A stretch of DNA of 53,429 nt from Alphaproteobacteria bacterium (GTDB taxonomy: Bacteria; Pseudomonadota; Alphaproteobacteria; UBA2966): the NCBI GenBank assembly GCA_018654745.1, contig JABILA010000010.1, positions 1-53,429 of the forward strand. The letters are read 5' to 3'. The notes below the pieces were generated by a model. That model was not told the DNA's origin, made no database searches, and saw nothing but the letters and a program-made list of their open reading frames with translations. Both the position numbers and the translations under genes were made by a program. This document shows, piece by piece, positions 52,531-53,429 of this stretch; position 1 is the first letter of the stretch; every line of letters begins with the position of its first letter.

Positions 52531-52752
52531 TTAGTGAACGCTCACGGGTGTGTAGTCGTGAGAAAGAGCTGCCGCGAAGGCAACTTCGCGATCCGCAAGG
52601 ATTGCCAGTTCGGTTCCGTCCGCCGCATAAACGCCGTAAGCCGGATCACCATCAACAATGATCGATTTCACGTAGGCAATTGTCGGATCTTCCAAAACAG
52701 CCATTGCTGCTTCAAGATCGGGTGCGAGAGAAATTTTACCGTCTGTGTACAT
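52531..52752 (-). CDS. DUF1150 family protein
   Basis: A 73-residue protein, start at ATG 52752 (MYTDGKISLAPDLEAAM) with AAGGTGACACAC upstream; the longer frame is not conserved. It contains YVKSIIVDGDPAYGVYAADGTELAILADREVAFAAA in two blocks, the DUF1150 signature. The family lies next to small heat-shock protein genes across alphaproteobacteria, as here, 128 bases downstream of hsp20. Function unknown; a role in heat or stress response is inferred from position. Confidence 0.88.
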   Translation of the reverse strand: MYTDGKISLAPDLEAAMAVLEDPTIAYVKSIIVDGDPAYGVYAADGTELAILADREVAFAAALSHDYTPVSVH

Positions 52753-52880
52753 GTGTGTCACCTTAACCACTAAGTGTAAAAAATTCGTTATTCTGAGCGA
52801 ATTCGATTTTTTCGAAATCGCCTCTGCATTGAAATCAGGTTCCAGTCTCAAATCAAAAGGCAGGGCGTTTTGAGCAAAAC

Positions 52881-53345
52881 TCAAACCGCCTCGGCTTTTG
52901 CGACATTTATTGCATTTTTTTCTGCTTTTTTGCCGCTTTCGATATTAATCGTCCGGACAGGCGCCTCGATTTGTGGGCGCTCAAGCGATACATGCAAAAG
53001 TCCATTATCTGTGCGGGCACTGGTTACTTCGATGCCTTCCGCAAGGACAAAGGATCGTTGAAACTGTCGTGAGGCAATGCCGCGGTGCAGATACACACGA
53101 TCCGTATCATCTTCTTCCTGTCGACGTCCGCGGATCACCAACTGGTTATCTTCCACGGTCACCTGAAGATCATCGAGAGAAAAACCGGCAACGGCGACGG
53201 TTATGCGAATACCGTTCTCACCAATTTGTTCAATATTATAAGGAGGATAGCCTTCGCCACCAGATTTGGCGACACGATCAAGCGTACGCTCGATTTGTTC
53301 AAAGCCTAGCAGCAAGGGACTGTTAAACAGGGAAACCCGGGACAT
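52881..53345 (-). CDS. Hsp20 family small heat-shock protein
   Basis: A 154-residue chaperone. The opening MSRVSLFNSPLLLGFEQIERTLDRVAKSGGEGYPPYNIE is typical of the IbpA/HspA class in alphaproteobacteria (shown here in full only as a pattern start and NIE end). The alpha-crystallin domain is at about 40-130, with RITVAVAGFSLDDLQVTVE, GRRQEEDDTDRVYLHRGIA and DNGLLHVSLER (the VxLxxPxx-like end). It holds unfolded proteins for refolding. GAGGAGGCGC supplies a strong ribosome site. The upstream region contains a 24-bp tandem repeat at the window edge. Confidence 0.95.
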   Translation of the reverse strand: MSRVSLFNSPLLLGFEQIERTLDRVAKSGGEGYPPYNIEQIGENGIRITVAVAGFSLDDLQVTVEDNQLVIRGRRQEEDDTDRVYLHRGIASRQFQRSFVLAEGIEVTSARTDNGLLHVSLERPQIEAPVRTINIESGKKAEKNAINVAKAEAV

Positions 53346-53366
53346 ATTTTGCGCCTCCTCCTCTGA

Positions 53367-53429
53367 GCGAGAGCGAATAAACCAATAAACGCGAGAGCGA
53401 ATAAACCAATAAACGCGAGAGCGAATAAA
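53367..53429. repeat. 24-bp tandem repeat, cut by the window end
   Basis: The unit GCGAGAGCGAATAAACCAATAAAC occurs perfectly at 53367-53390 and 53391-53414, and its first 15 bases again at 53415-53429, where the window ends. It lies 20 bases upstream of the hsp20 start. The copies are identical and directly adjacent, without spacers, so it is not a CRISPR array. It may be a variable-number repeat in the hsp20 leader or promoter, or an assembly-edge artefact. Confidence 0.85.

Noticed and set aside
53367..53429. Tandem repeat considered as a CRISPR array
   Set aside because: Copies are directly adjacent without unique spacers, and no cas genes are in the window.

Overview
The window reads as a chromosomal stretch of a Gram-negative alphaproteobacterium, probably a marine or environmental member of the Rhodospirillales/Sneathiella type. 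The evidence is gene content and order: kdsD-lptC-lptA-lptB-rpoN-hpf-ptsN, a DUF1150 gene beside hsp20, an NDUFA9-like complex I protein, DUF898 plus M48 modules, and a DUF2924 plus serine recombinase trio. The lineage is inferred; no 16S gene is present.

Left part (1-17,000) is accessory. After the end of an AEC-type transporter come a decayed sulfite-reductase fragment and an IS110-type transposase. Next is a cluster of five exported caspase-like proteins (2,687-11,351). Two have a DACRN cysteine motif and three an EACFSG motif. The three EACFSG proteins share similar C-terminal protease domains but carry different N-terminal modules, and all look like lipoproteins. One DACRN protein is fused to SH3 and FGE-sulfatase (SUMF1-like) domains, and two broken FGE genes lie nearby. 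The cluster is bordered on the right by an integrase fragment with a long hairpin, an IS1182-type remnant, and a serine-recombinase island that ends near the 3' end of a tRNA-Ser gene.

Middle part (17,000-30,550) is core. A Sel1-repeat protein and a small membrane protein are followed by a minus-strand translation cluster read thrS, infC, rpmI, rplT, pheS, pheT, two hotdog thioesterase genes, lepA. A plus-strand zinc efflux operon (ArsR regulator plus CDF transporter) and a 56-codon gene sit between infC and rpmI. The infC gene appears to start at AUA, and a hairpin-plus-U-tract signal lies between rplT and pheS.

Right part (30,550-53,429) holds two DUF898 membrane proteins with an M48 protease, two glycosyltransferases, an alpha/beta hydrolase, a HAD phosphatase, a baeRF/host-attachment-like protein, an epimerase, a likely small RNA with C-rich loops, queG, a GST, uppP, the NDUFA9-like protein, tRNA-Leu(CAG), a short RNase D, and then the Kdo/Lpt/RpoN/nitrogen-PTS operon. 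It ends with an M23-type protein, DUF1150, hsp20 and a 24-bp tandem repeat cut by the window edge.

The most unusual content is the caspase/FGE array. Next in interest are the candidate small RNA at 39.86-39.95 kb and the AUA start of infC.
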